DNA of 64,000 bases, taken from assembly GCA_028671895.1 (NCBI GenBank), contig CM053806.1, positions 16,379,001 through 16,443,000 of the forward strand, read 5' to 3'. Every line of letters begins with the position of its first letter. Within the stretch, counting starts at the first letter, position 1. Made by a program: the position numbers and the translations under genes. Positions 23,422 to 34,979 of the stretch are shown one piece after another. The notes below the pieces were generated by a model, which did not search any database, was not told the origin of the DNA, and saw only the letters and a program-made list of their open reading frames with translations. The stretch comes from Oenanthe sinensis (Eukaryota > Streptophyta > Magnoliopsida > Apiales > Apiaceae).

Positions 23422-26400
23422 TTAAACATAATAAATTCTCAAGTTGGCTGCATTCCAGCTTCTTGGGATTTCAATCCCTTCAAGGGTTTGGAGCTTGTAT
23501 GCGCCCTGCCCTGTGACTTCTTTTACTTGGTATGGTCCTTCCCAGTTCGGAGCTAACTTGCCCTTGGGACCAGCTCCAGATGCCTCGATTTTTTGCAGGA
23601 CTAAGTCTCCTTTGCGGAAGAACCTTTCCTTTACTCTAAGGTTGTAGTAGAACGAAGCTTTCTTCTGGTTCGCCACTATTCTGGCGTTGGCCTTGTCACG
23701 CAGCTCATCTATCAGGTCTAAAGCCAACTTCATGCCTTCCTCATTGGCGTCAATCTGGAACTCTTGCACTCTTGGTGACGTCTAAGTAATTTTAACGGGC
23801 ACCACTGCCTCAGCCCCGAAGGCTAGTTGGAATGGTGTAACACCTGTTGAAGTCCTACAAGTAGTTCTGTATGCCCATAAGATTGGAAGCAACTCGTCAA
23901 CCCAAGTCCCTTGAGAGCGCTCAATCCTCTTTTTAAGTCCATCCAGGATAATTCTATTGGCCACTTCAGCTTGTCCATTTGACTGCGGATGAGCTACTGA
24001 GGTGAAGCGTAGTTCAATGTCGTAGTTCCCACAGTACTCTATGAAGTCCTTGTTGTTAAACTGAGTTCCGTTGTCCGTCACTAGGATTCGGGGTAGCCCA
24101 TATCTGCATATAACATTCTCCCAGAAGAACGGAGTCACATTCTTAGTGTCAATCTTAGCCAAGGGCTTGGCTTCTATCCACTTAGTAAAGTAGTCAATAG
24201 CAACAATGAGGAACTTCCTTTGTGCATTGGCCATAGGAAATGGACCTAAAATATCCATTCCCCACATGGCGAAGGGGAGTGGAGAGTTAATGGATGTCAG
24301 CATCTCAGGGGGCTGTTTAACGATGGGTGCAAACCTTTGGCAGCGATCGCACTTCTTAACATAAGCTTTGGCATCATCCAACATCTCAGGCCAATAGAAT
24401 CCCAGCCTTATGATTTTATGAGCGAGAGCCCTGCTTCCAAGGTATTGGCCACATATACCTTCATGAACTTCCTTTAGGGCAGCTTCAGCCTCATGGGGTC
24501 TCAGACACTTCAAGTAAGGTATCACGTACGATTTTTTATAGAGTATACCTTCTATGAGGGCATACCTCAAGGCCCTCACTGATAGCTTGCGTGCCTCCAC
24601 GGGGTCGGGTGGTGTTTTCCCCGTTTCCAAGTAGAGTTTGATGGGATCCATCCAGCATGCTCCCAGCCCAATCAGGGCTACTAGTTTAGCGTCAATGCTT
24701 GGGGTCTTCAAGACTTGAAAATAAACACTGCTAGAGTAATTCTCAATCTCTGATGATGCAAATTTAGATAAGGCATCAGCCTTCATATTCTCCTCTCTCG
24801 GGATATACTCAAAGTGGCATTCTCCAAACTGCGTGGCTTGAGCTTTAACAATTCTTAAGTATCTTGTCATAGTCTCTTCTCGGGCCTCAAACTCCCCATT
24901 TACTTGAGAGATCACTAACCTTGAATCACCACATATCTTCAACTTGTTCACCCTCAGGGTTCTGGCCAGACCAAGTCCAGCTATCAAAGCTTCATACTCT
25001 CATTCGTTGTTTGTAGTGGGGAAATCCAACTTGATTGCATACTCGACAACAAACCCATCAGGGCTTTGCAAAACCAAGGCAGCTCCGCTAGTGCTCGTTT
25101 TTGAAGCTCTGTCAAAAAAGAGTAGCCAATATTCTTTGAGTTCCTCCTCTTTTTCCTTCTTTTCTTTACTTTCTTTATCTTCTTCATGCCCCCCGACTTC
25201 TTGGTTGGAGATGGTACTTTCAACCACGAAGTCAGCTAGAGCTTGAGCCTTGATGGCCGTTCTCGGCTTGTATTTGATTTCGAATTCTCCAAGCTCAATA
25301 GCCCATTTGATTAGCCTCCCACTGGCCTTGGGGCTGTGCAGTATGTTTCTCAGGGGATGGTCTGTCAAGACTTCAATAACATGCGCCTGAAAGTACAGAC
25401 ATAACTTTCTCGAAGCCATTATTAATGTCAAGGCAAACTTCTCAACCTTCGAGTAATTCAGCTCTGCACCATGCAGAATCTTGCTAACATAATAAATGGG
25501 TTTCTAAACCTTAGCTTCCTCTTTCACAAGAACAGTGCTCAGGGCTGAGCTAGAGACATCAAGGTACATGAATAACACTTCTTCAGGTTTCGGTTTAGCA
25601 AGCAGGGGTGGCTCTGCCATATACTTCTTCAGCTCTCCAAATGCTGCCTGACTCTCGTCATTCCATTCAAAGTTTTTAACCTTTTTGAGGGCCTTGAAGA
25701 ATGGTAAGCACTTTTCTCCTGACTTGGATATGAAGCGTCCCAGGGCTGCTACCCTTCTTGTGAGCTTTTGGACATCCTTTACTGTCTTGGGAGGCTCCAT
25801 GTTCAAGATTGCCTGAATCTTGTCGGGATTGGCCTCAATGCCTCTTTTGGAGACCATCAGGCCTAAAAATTTCCCAAAACCTACACCGAAGGCACACTTG
25901 GCCGGGTTCAACATCATCTTGTGGGTTCTCAGAACTTCAAATGTCTCATTCAGGTGCTTAAGATGATCGACCTTGTCTAAGCTTTTGACTAACTTGTCAT
26001 CAACATAGACCTCCATGGTCTTACCAATGATGTGCTTGAAAATTTTATTCACAAGCCTTTGATACGTGGCTCCTGCATTCTTAAGTCCAAAAGCCATAAC
26101 CAGATAACAAAAAACACCAAAGTTAGTGATGAATGATACCTTAGGGATGTCATCGGGGTGCATTTTAATTTGGTTGTAGCCACTGAAGCCATCCATGAAG
26201 TTAAGCATCTCGTGCCCAGCTGTGGCATCTATTAACGTGTCTATCCTTGTTAATGGGAAACAGTCCTTAGGACAGGCATCATTCAAGTCAGTGACGTCCA
26301 CGCACATTCTCCACTTCCCATTGCTCTTTTTGACCATCACAGGGTTTGCCAGCCATTCAGGAAATTGAATTTCTTCAATAAATCCAGCCTCTAACAATTT

Positions 26401-27351
26401 CTCTACCTCTTGCTTAATGGCCTCCTGTCTTTCAGGGGCAAAGCTCATTTTCTTCTGCTTGAATGTCGTCCTTCCAGGATTCACATTCAACTGATGCGTT
26501 ATAAGCTTGGGGTCTATCCTGGGCATGTCGGCTGCCGTCCAAGCAAAGACATCTCTGTTATCTTGCAAGAATTGAATTAGCTGTTATTTTAGGTCCTTGG
26601 GGAGTGAAGCCCCAACATAGGTCACTTTCTCAGGATCTAGAGGATCCAAGGGGATGGACTACAAGTCCTCTGCGGGTTTTCCCCTCCTTTCTTCGTGATG
26701 TCTGACATCCATATCTTCAATGGGGAGAACCTGCCCCCCAGTGCCATCAGGCTTCAAAGCGGCCACATAACAACTTCTGGCCATCTTTTGATCTCCTTTT
26801 TCTTCTCCTACCCCATTCCTAGTCAGGAATTTGAGCTTCAGATGGTACGTAGAGGCTATCGCCTTGAAGGCATGCAGCCCAGTCCTGCCAAGGATCGCAT
26901 TGTAAGCGGTGCTTGCCTTAATAACGAGGAAATTCAGCATTTGAGTAGACTGTCGAGGTTCCTGGCCCATAGTCATGGGTAGTTGTATAATTCTTTCTAT
27001 ATGAGATTCTACCCCATTGAAACCATAAATAGGCATGTTGGAGGGGGTCAGTTGTGAATCGTTATACCCCATCTTCACAAAGGCTTCATAAAATAGAATG
27101 TCTACAGACGATCCTCCGTCTACCAACACTCTTTTCACTGGAGAGTTTTCTATGACAGGGGTGATTACCAAGGGATCATCATGGGGGAACCTTACCCCTT
27201 CTAAGTCAGAATCATCCAATGACAAAGAGACCTCAGTCCTTGCTCTCTTTAGAGGTTCTCCTACGATGCTCATTACCTCTCGGGCATATGCCTTCCTGGG
27301 GTTTCGGGAGTTGCCTGCTGCAGTTGGACCTCCTGAGATTACGTTGATCAC
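23422..27351 (-). pseudogene. Element E pol: protease, RT, dual RNase H, integrase with nonsense codons
   Basis: All parts stay in one frame, interrupted by stop codons. Protease is at about 27130 (VLVDGGSSVDILF, active-site Asp). RT spans about 26480-25900, with WRMCVDVTDLNDACPKD, FMDGFSGYNQIKMHP and the catalytic YVDD. The first RNase H (about 25500-25270) has YYVSKILHGAELNYSKVEK and LTDHPL. The second, archaeal-type RNase H (about 25130-24760) has SPDGFVVEYAIKL and CGDSRLVISQV. The integrase has an H-H-C-C end (KCDRC), MDILGPF, VTDNGTQF and PQSNGQAEVANR, followed by a chromatin-side tail ending at 23422 (GDLVLQKIEASG, WEGPYQVKEV). In-frame stops lie at 26659, about 26583, 25504, 25000 and 23782, so no full Pol can be made. 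Catalytic motifs are otherwise preserved. Confidence 0.9.
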
Positions 27352-27441
27352 AGGCCCTCGGGGTTGGTTATTTCTTTCTTTGGGGTCTGAGTCCCTTCGT
27401 TTGTCATTGTAACCTTTATCGTGTCTAGCACCATCCTTGGG

Positions 27442-29045
27442 TTATTTTTCCAACTTTTCTCTTCTAATTAGAAACTCGATCTCATCCTTCAACTGACGGC
27501 AGTCATCAGTGTCGTGTCCCGCGTCTCTATGGAATCGACAGTACGTGTTCTTATTTCTCTTTTCAGGATCAGTCTTTAGTGGCTTCGACCATCGAAGGTC
27601 CTTGCCCTTTTCAATATCCATCAGTATTTGGCTACGGGCGGTGTTTAGCCTTGCATACTCAGCGAACCTGGCTCCTCCCTTCATCTTGGAGTCATTGGCA
27701 TCACCATTCTTCGCATACTTGGTATCAACAGTATACTCGGTATCGCTGGCTCGCTTCTTAGAATAAGTGTTCGAGGCTTGAAACCCTTGAGCTTTCCTCA
27801 TACTTTCCTCGGCCTTAATATACTTCTCGGCTCTCTCCTGGAGCTCATTCATACTCTCAGGGGCCCTCTTGGCTAGCGATCTCCTGAAATTTTCGTCAGA
27901 AGTCCCTTGCTGTAAAGCTATCATAGCTACCTTCTGGTCTAGATCAGGGACCTGCAAGGCTTCTTTCGTGAATTTGTTCATATAGTCCCTCAAGGATTCA
28001 TTCTTTCCTTGATGCATATTCATTAACGAAGCTGAGCTTTTTTCATGAGTCTTGCTGCTGATGAACTGACCATTGAAGGCCTTGTTTAGATCTTTGAACG
28101 ACCCCACAGAGTTAGGGGGTAAACGACAGAACCACCTTTGAGCCATTCCACTCAGGGTTTGGGGGAACGCCCTACACTTCACGGCGTCATTAACGGGCTG
28201 TAGCAGCAGTGCGTTAGAGAACGTGAGAACATGATTTGAGGGATCTCCCGTTCCATCATAGGCCTGATTGTAGGCATCTTAAACTTCCTTGATATCTTCT
28301 CATTCATAATATTCTCAGTAAAAGGTGGAGTAGGATCATCAGGATCTCCAAGTGGTAATAAGTCTTGGGGGTCAGCCCTAACATGACTTATCCTTGTTTG
28401 CCTCCTAGTTGGGGGTTCATCCAAATCTATTACAGGTGTGTTTCTTATCATCCCCTCAGCACCTTCAATTTTGGGGCGCTGTCGCCTTGCTAACGCCCTC
28501 TCCAGGTCCTTCCTCAGTCGATGGGCTTTGGCTTCATTATCTTGAGACCCTCGGGGCTGGGTACTCCTCCCTTCAAGGGGCTCCTTACCGGGTTGCCTTC
28601 GTCAGGGGTTTATATCCTCGTCAGATGACTCCTCGTCGTCAGTAGAGTAAGGTCTAGAGAAGTCCCGACTTCTTCGTTATGAGGTATAGTGGGGCAACAA
28701 CCCTTGCTCATAAGGGGGCTCGTAGTTTCTTGGAAGCCCATAACGAGGGTCGGGTGTTATAGCAGACGAGATCTGCAAAGTAGGAAGAGCAATAAAAGTT
28801 GTACGAAGGGGTGGAATTACCTGGAGTGGAGGAGTTGAAGCATGAATTGACACATCGGGGTTGGAAGGATGAACGACGATGCTAAGGGGTCCAGCACGCC
28901 GGGTGCTTGCTTCAGGGTCTCCAACGGAGGTGGTTGGAATAACAGCTCTTTGCTCCTGGGTCGTAACAGGGGGGACAGTAGTGTCAACAACAAGGTCAGG
29001 GACCACTCCCTCGAGGGTGCTCGCGGTACTTCGTGTTCTTGCCAT
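27442..29045 (-). pseudogene. Element E gag, frameshifted
   Basis: Structural capsid/nucleocapsid precursor. It starts at ATG 29045 (MARTRSTAST), only about 14 bp inside the primer binding site, an unusually short leader. The N-terminal part is disordered and has stops at 28677-28679 and 28602-28604. One base is missing near 28260, just after KMPTIRP, so the conserved retrotransposon-gag core is read in another frame from there (CRAFPQTLSGMAQRW, SRLPPNSVGSF-like region, LRDYMNKFTKEAL). The C-terminal zinc knuckle is of the form YCRFHRDAGHDTDDC (C-x3-H pattern typical of Tat/Athila gag). It ends at a stop at 27442, in frame with protease. Confidence 0.85.
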
Positions 29046-29058
29046 GGTTATTATTCGC

Positions 29059-29076
29059 TTCCCACAGACGGCGCCA
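29059..29076 (-). other. Primer binding site of element E
   Basis: Minus strand TGGCGCCGTCTGTGGGAA, two bases from the 5' LTR. The first nine bases match the complement of plant tRNA-Asp 3' ends; the usual PBS of Tat-group elements. Confidence 0.75.
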
Positions 29077-29078
29077 AA

Positions 29079-29669
29079 TGTTACGGATTAAAAACTAAGT
29101 ATATTTAATGTGTAATTACTGCTAGGGTTTGAGAGACCTTCGAGCTTTAATGTCTGCACTAACGTTTCGTGACTATCTCGGGTCCTCGTTAACTGCCTAC
29201 GTATCTCAGTTCGTATGAGAATCAAGCCAAAAAAGGTAGTTCTAATGTTGAGGGGTTAGACCCTTTATATAGGCGCACGAGGGCCTTGGAATCAGATTAG
29301 AAGTAGGAGACTTGGTGGTCAAGTCTCCTAATGACAAGGTTGTCTAAACCTCTTAGGAATGAGGGTCCTCGTGGGACTCTTCCCACGTTTGGGTTTCTTG
29401 ATCCTTCTAGGATTAGGGTATTCAATAGGCTTCTTGGGACTTTACTAGACCTTTATTAATTAATTGCGAAATTAATTAATAATAAGGGCTTAATGGGCCT
29501 ATGGCTTCAACAGAGCTTTGTGGACTGGACTTACAAATCCAGTTGATCCTAGGATTTATTTTCCTAGTTCATTTCAAGGGCCCAAGCCTTTGGATCATAC
29601 CGGGCCTAATACATGAAATAATAAATGCTATATTTATTATTTTCTCAGGGCTTATTTTTACCCACATCA
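29079..29669 (-). repeat. 5' LTR of element E (591 bp)
   Basis: Starts TGTTACGG and ends CCCACATCA on the plus strand. Pair of the left LTR at 18476-19096. Confidence 0.9.
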
Positions 29670-29674
29670 ATCGG

Positions 29675-32317
29675 TAATGTATTTTTTGTTAAATTGAAAA
29701 GTAGTTTTTCGAAAATTGTTTTTGTCAAATCTAGTTTTAGAAAAAAAAGGATAGGTCTAATATTCTTGGAAAAAATTGTCTTGCTAAATTTTGCAAAATT
29801 TAGCAAGAGTGGTTCGTTCTATGTCAGATTTTCGGGCATGGCATGATAATGTCCCCGATTTTATTGATCATGTAATTGGTTCTGAAGGTTTATAAATAAT
29901 GCAAGTACGTTATTTGTCAAAAAAATTGCTAGTTTACACGCACTTTTGCGAATACGTGCAATTTTTTTTTTTTTGCGATGAAGTGCAGAATTCATATTAG
30001 TTACTGTATTATTTATTCTTCTATATTTTTTGTTAAAATTATCATGTTTAAGTCAAATTGACTTAAACAGTTGTCTATTTTGATTTTTTTCTAGTCAAAT
30101 TAACTAATTTTTGATGTAAAATTAAAAATTAATCTTTTATAATTTTAAAAAACTAAAAAATACATTTTAAAATAAATTATATATACTTTTTAATAATATA
30201 AAATTTTAATTTTTTTAATTATATATTATATTTAAAGTGCAGTAAAAAATGGGTTAATTTGACCGCACTAAGAACAAAGTGGATAACTAAAAGAGACAGA
30301 GGAGGGAGTACTATTTATCTATACTATATTATTATTTTATTTGGTAGTTTGGTTGCTTCAACGTCTTCCAAAAAAATTGGAAGTGCTTTAAAAAATAATA
30401 ATTAAACATGTATAATTTATTTCATTTATAATATAATAACATAATAGTTTAGATCGAACACAAAACATACACAAACACACATTAATTTCCTAACTAAAAT
30501 ACATATATATACAAAAATACACAAATATTATCTTATTAAAATATAAATACAAATAAATTGTATAAAAATATATACATATAATATTAAATAAAGTTTAAAT
30601 TATTATTTTACAAATAAAAATAAATTTAAATCATATTAAAACTATTAAAATAAAAATATTAAAAAATTAAAAAAATTCATATGTGCATCGCACGAGATAT
30701 AAGGTAATATAATTAATAGTTTTTTTTTTTTGAAAAGCAGTATAATTAATAGTTAGACATTAAGTGTTTCTAGTATACATATAATGGAAATGAAAAAAGA
30801 GGCAATGTGAGAGCAAGTCCAATGGTATATCTTGTTCTATATCTCTATTATATTACAGAACAAAAATTAAAATTCTCCACTCCAGTATTGTGCTAAAATA
30901 ACACAATACTATAATTTGTTCTATATATAGAACAAAAAATAGATGAAGTTATAATTGACACCTCATCAAAAAAATGAAAAAAGAGAGAGAAATGAATAAA
31001 AGAGGGACATCAATTTTCTACCTAATATATTCAATACCACTTTTATCAATTTTATATTCAATTTTATCAATTTAGAACAAGATTTTAAACAATACATTGG
31101 AGACATGGTACTATTTTAACACAAAAACCACTTTTTGCTACTAAATTATAGGAATAGCTCCGTCTGTATATACAGAACAAAAGAAATACTTAAAAGAAAC
31201 ACAGAAGTAGAGACACAGAGCAAACACGAAATATGGTATAAATCACAAATGGACTTGAGAAATGGCACATCTCCTCTGCACTGTCTGTCTACAGTTTCAC
31301 AAATGTTCCCGGTATGATATCTTGGAGAAATATGTCATATCCCCTTTGCAAGGTTTGTAAATAGTCCTGTAAGTATCCATTTGTTTAAATCACAAGTTCA
31401 ATCATACTAAAGTTTTCCCTTGGTGCTTTTAGGCTCTGCTGTTGCAAGTCAGTTTCATATGTTTCAAATTGGTCTTGTGGTATGTTTAAAACAAAATCTT
31501 AGTTTGAATCATTCTTGTCATTTACATACTTCATGTAGTATATATCCAAATACTGGATCCTCAAACTCGATGACAGTAACATTCCGTCACACATCAAAGT
31601 ATGTTGGACACTTTGATCTGTATAGAAGTGTACACTCTACTCCAAAGTGCTCGCAAAATTCTAATATGTCGGTGTTTCTGGTGATGTGTTAAATATGTTG
31701 CATTTAAGCCAGTAATTATTCAGATTTATGACTTGACTCTTGTGGTTACATAAGATACATGAATACAGTCTCAAAATCCCGTACTGAACATGCAGTTGAA
31801 GGGCAACAAAAATAGGTGATACTGTTCCTTGATGGCAAAGCCTAGAGGTAGTCCGGAATATGGAGAGAGCCAATATTATCCGAGATCCTAGTTTGTGTTG
31901 GGTCGCTTGCAATATATCTTTTAAAGACTTTTGTGCTGTTGTTTCAGTGAGGCAATGCTTAATGATAATAGAGATTATCTTACTATCTTGCCGGCAGAAG
32001 CAAAATTATAATAGAGATTGAAGTCATTTACAAATTTACAAATTTCCAGTTGAACTACTTTTGGAGTATTAAGCAGTATGCTTGGCTAGAAATATTCGAA
32101 TTTATATAAATAAACTATCGTTTCTAATTTATGAATTCTCATGCCAAAACTAGTGATATGATAATTATAAATAATGAATAGTGAAGTAGATTGAAAACTG
32201 GAATATATCAAGCAATTACTGAATGGATTGGACATAACATGCTCACTCCTATTAACTCTTACACAAGTTGAAAACAAATATAAAGATATACATGTTAAGT
32301 GTCACACTTATTTAGTA
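29675..32317. other. AT-rich intergenic region with MITE-like scraps
   Basis: No gene supported. 30285-30310 (aaagagacagaggagggagta) looks like one end of a Stowaway-type MITE, but I cannot find its partner end. The stretch 30835-31120 begins 'gagcaagtccaatggt' and ends near 'acattggagacatgg', an arrangement seen in small DNA MITEs. 30685-30700 has a small hairpin (gtgcatcgcac). 31100-32300, downstream of the receptor kinase, shows short meaningless frames only. Confidence 0.35.
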
Positions 32318-34438
32318 TTATATAGAAGTGTTACTATAGCCTGAAGACTGAGTGTGGCTACTCTGGGTAGTGGTCACATTGTACTCTAAAGAGACAGAAG
32401 ACAAGTTTGCTGGTATGGAATAGGTTGCCACTGGCATCTTGGGTGGGAGATCAGGCAATGGAGCATCAAAATTAAGAACATGAATAGCTTGTTTGATGGA
32501 AGGCCTAACGGTCCTATCTGGATGTGCACACCAAAGCCCAACAATCATCAACCGTTTCATTTCATGCTTATCGTAATCTTCAGAGAGTTTTGGGTCAGCT
32601 GCTTCAAGAATTTGTTCCATTCCATAAAGGTCCCAAACCCACTTCACCAATTCTGTCTGACTTTCTTCTGCCATGAGGTCAATAGGTTTTCGACCACATG
32701 CTATTTCCAATGCTACAACTCCAAAGCTGAAAACATCCGACTCCCTGCTAGCTTGTCCTGTGACAAAACATTCGGGCGCCATGTAGCCTCGTGTCCCAGC
32801 CACAATAGTTGTTTGTGCTCCCTTATCATCATCAACAAATCTGGCCAATCCGAAATCACCTAGCTTTGTGTTAAAATTTGAATCTAACATGACATTGCTT
32901 GATTTAATATCTCTATGCACCACGCATTGCTCCCATTCTTCGTGTAGATAAAGCAATACTGAGGCCAGGCCTTGAGCGATTTTATATCTTGCGCTCCATG
33001 ACAACAGGCTCTGCCCCTTAAAAAGATGACAATCCAGGCTACCATTTTGCATGTACTCGTAAACAAGTAAAAGATTATTTTTTTCATGGCACCAACCAAT
33101 GAGCTGCACCAAATTTTTATGTCTCAAACGACTGATGATCCTCACTTCCGATGCATACTCCTTTAATCCTTGACTAGAATCACTCGATACTCTCTTCACA
33201 GCCACATAAAAATTCAATTCTTTCAAGAAGCCTTTGTAAACTTCCCCGAATCCTCCTTCTCCAAGTTTTCCATGTTGGGCAAAGTTACTTGTTGCCGTAG
33301 CAAGAGCATTATATGAAAACTTTCTAGGTCCAGTTCCTTTCTCAAATTCACCATCCATGAAATCATCCTCAATATCTTGTCTCTTTTTCTTCTTGAAGAA
33401 AAGGTATATGCCTGAAGTAGAAACAAGAACAAAGCCCCCTACTGCCAATCCAACCACTAGACCCTTGTTTCTATGCTTTGATTTAGAGTGTTTTTGAATC
33501 TCTGCTGAAGGATCAGTTGGACCAGGTGTTGGAATCTCTGCTGAAGGATCAGTTGGACCAGGTGTTGGAATCTCTGCTGAAGGATCAGCTTCATCGGAAT
33601 AGAGGCTGGAATTGAATTCCCATGATTTGATTGTATTGAAAGATAGTTGAGCTCCTGTTGCAGCTGAAAAGCCAAAGTTGACATACTCGGGCAAATAATC
33701 TCTTAAATCAACCACAAAGTAGAGACTTTGATACGTAGCACTGTTGTTGCCATCTAAACCCGTACGAAACACAACACTAAGATTTTTTGAACTAGAAGCA
33801 TAACTTATCCAAGCTTCATTTGTCCACCCATTCATAATACTAGATCTACAATTAATCCAAGGCACACTAGCATTAGATCTAATAGAGTCGATATCAACAC
33901 CTACATGCGCAGAAGTATTTTCTGGGTCCCACGCCCCATTATTATAAATGTCAAACTCCACCCCAACAAATTTATTGGCCGTGGTGTTCTCACACGACTG
34001 ACCAACAACTGGAAGTCCTAATTCTCCACCTGCAGCACCTTTTACCGGAACCGTGCTACCATTTGGAACAAGAAAGAACGCCATCCCATCGCCATAATTT
34101 GTTCTGTTTTCCGAATAGATGACAAAAGTGAAATGGGTTGTGAAGTCAACAAGGTTACTCGATGCCTTGTCCCATAGATGCAAAGGCTTTTTGTAAGTAA
34201 CTCGTCCTGTGCTTGCATTAATTGATTGCCCAGCCAATCTTTGAGTCAGTTGGATGGCCTTCTCAGATGTAAATGCATTTCCCTCGAAATTTACTTGAGG
34301 ATTGTTATTATCGAAACTGGGCAGGCTAAAATTTAAAGCTGCAGCAAACTGAATGGTGCTAAATAGTATCACAGATGTAATAATGATAATAGAGGAGGGG
34401 CTTATAGGATTTACTAACAGGAGATGGATGCAAGCCAT
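32318..34438 (-). CDS. L-type lectin-domain receptor-like kinase (LecRK, clade IX-like)
   Basis: Single-exon, 706-residue plasma-membrane receptor kinase; the family works in pathogen and development signalling. Start ATG 34438. A signal peptide covers residues ~1-34, a legume-lectin domain ~35-275 (GDGMAFFL with D117, metal-binding EFDIYNN), and several N-glycosylation sites. A stalk with a 12-residue tandem repeat (DPSAEIPTPGPT) spans 285-314. The transmembrane helix is ~326-348 followed by KKKKR. The kinase is ~386-655: GEGGFGEV 393-400, Lys415 in AVKR, HRD 508-510, DFG 528-530, APE 554-556, all intact, so it should be catalytically active. The Ser/Thr-rich tail is unremarkable. There are no stops or frameshifts and no intron is needed, as is usual for LecRKs. 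The AT-rich upstream stretch 34439-34980 must hold the promoter. Clade IX by overall look; a phylogeny would settle it. Confidence 0.95.
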   Translation of the reverse strand: MACIHLLLVNPISPSSIIIITSVILFSTIQFAAALNFSLPSFDNNNPQVNFEGNAFTSEKAIQLTQRLAGQSINASTGRVTYKKPLHLWDKASSNLVDFTTHFTFVIYSENRTNYGDGMAFFLVPNGSTVPVKGAAGGELGLPVVGQSCENTTANKFVGVEFDIYNNGAWDPENTSAHVGVDIDSIRSNASVPWINCRSSIMNGWTNEAWISYASSSKNLSVVFRTGLDGNNSATYQSLYFVVDLRDYLPEYVNFGFSAATGAQLSFNTIKSWEFNSSLYSDEADPSAEIPTPGPTDPSAEIPTPGPTDPSAEIQKHSKSKHRNKGLVVGLAVGGFVLVSTSGIYLFFKKKKRQDIEDDFMDGEFEKGTGPRKFSYNALATATSNFAQHGKLGEGGFGEVYKGFLKELNFYVAVKRVSSDSSQGLKEYASEVRIISRLRHKNLVQLIGWCHEKNNLLLVYEYMQNGSLDCHLFKGQSLLSWSARYKIAQGLASVLLYLHEEWEQCVVHRDIKSSNVMLDSNFNTKLGDFGLARFVDDDKGAQTTIVAGTRGYMAPECFVTGQASRESDVFSFGVVALEIACGRKPIDLMAEESQTELVKWVWDLYGMEQILEAADPKLSEDYDKHEMKRLMIVGLWCAHPDRTVRPSIKQAIHVLNFDAPLPDLPPKMPVATYSIPANLSSVSLEYNVTTTQSSHTQSSGYSNTSI

Positions 34439-34672
34439 GCTTGAATTGATAAAATGATTTTTGGAATGTAAATTGATCTAATAATTTATCACAAAAACAA
34501 CTTTAAAACTTCACTCTACTACACTACACATGCAGACTTGCTTCTATAAATCATTCAGGACGTCAATAATTTTAAAGGGTAACCCTGCTTGCCCGCCACA
34601 ATAATTTGCCCTTTTGAAATGTTCTGTAAAGTTTAACGTTATCTTAAAAAAGAGAAATGTTCGAAGCACGAG

Positions 34673-34965
34673 ATGAATGACTAATATTTAGATAAATTTA
34701 TTTTTTATATTATATTTTATTGATATTTACTATAAAATTTCATAACGTTGAGAATTTATGTTAATATAATATGATATTATCCGTGAGAAGTTGTATAAAG
34801 AGAGGACTATCGGGGGACGGGATGAATGACTAATATTTAGGTAAATTTGTTTTTTATATTATATTTTATTGATATTTACTATAAAATTTTATAACATTGA
34901 GAATTTATGTGAATATAATATAACATTATCTGTGAGGAGTTGTATAAAAGGATGACTATCGGAAG
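34673..34965. repeat. Tandem duplication, ~147-bp unit, two copies
   Basis: The phrase gatgaatgactaatatttag opens both copies (about 34673 and 34820), and the following ~140 bp match closely. A third partial copy occurs at about 36455-36510 past the solo LTR. Confidence 0.8.
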
Positions 34966-34979
34966 TTATAGTTGTATGT

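Larger units (their letters stand above)
18476..29669 (-). mobile_element. Element E: Ty3/gypsy LTR retrotransposon, Tat type
   Basis: LTRs at 18476-19096 and 29079-29669 share ends TGTTACGG...ACATCA. Reading on the minus strand: primer site, gag, protease, RT, two RNase H domains, integrase, then a long 3' region with repeats, and a spliced gene on the opposite strand. A second, archaeal-like RNase H and a large region with an extra gene between integrase and the 3' LTR are hallmarks of the Tat group (Grande, Retand, Ogre relatives). By eye about 30 mismatches separate the LTRs over ~590 bp (about 5%), so it is clearly older than D and B. Flanks acagg (18471-18475) and atcgg (29670-29674) are only a partial match for a target duplication. 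Confidence 0.9.

Noticed and set aside
18471..29674. Perfect target duplication for element E
   Set aside because: The flanks acagg and atcgg agree at only three of five bases; reported as partial only.
30285..30310. Complete Stowaway MITE
   Set aside because: Only one end resembles the Stowaway terminus; no partner end found.
30317..30720. Helitron-like element (TCTATACT start, gtgcatcgcac hairpin)
   Set aside because: No CTRR terminus after the hairpin and no consistent A/T insertion site, so the ends cannot be defined.
31420..31692. 90-codon plus-strand frame downstream of the receptor kinase
   Set aside because: Starts at a non-ATG-supported context, no family resemblance, composition like the surrounding non-coding sequence.
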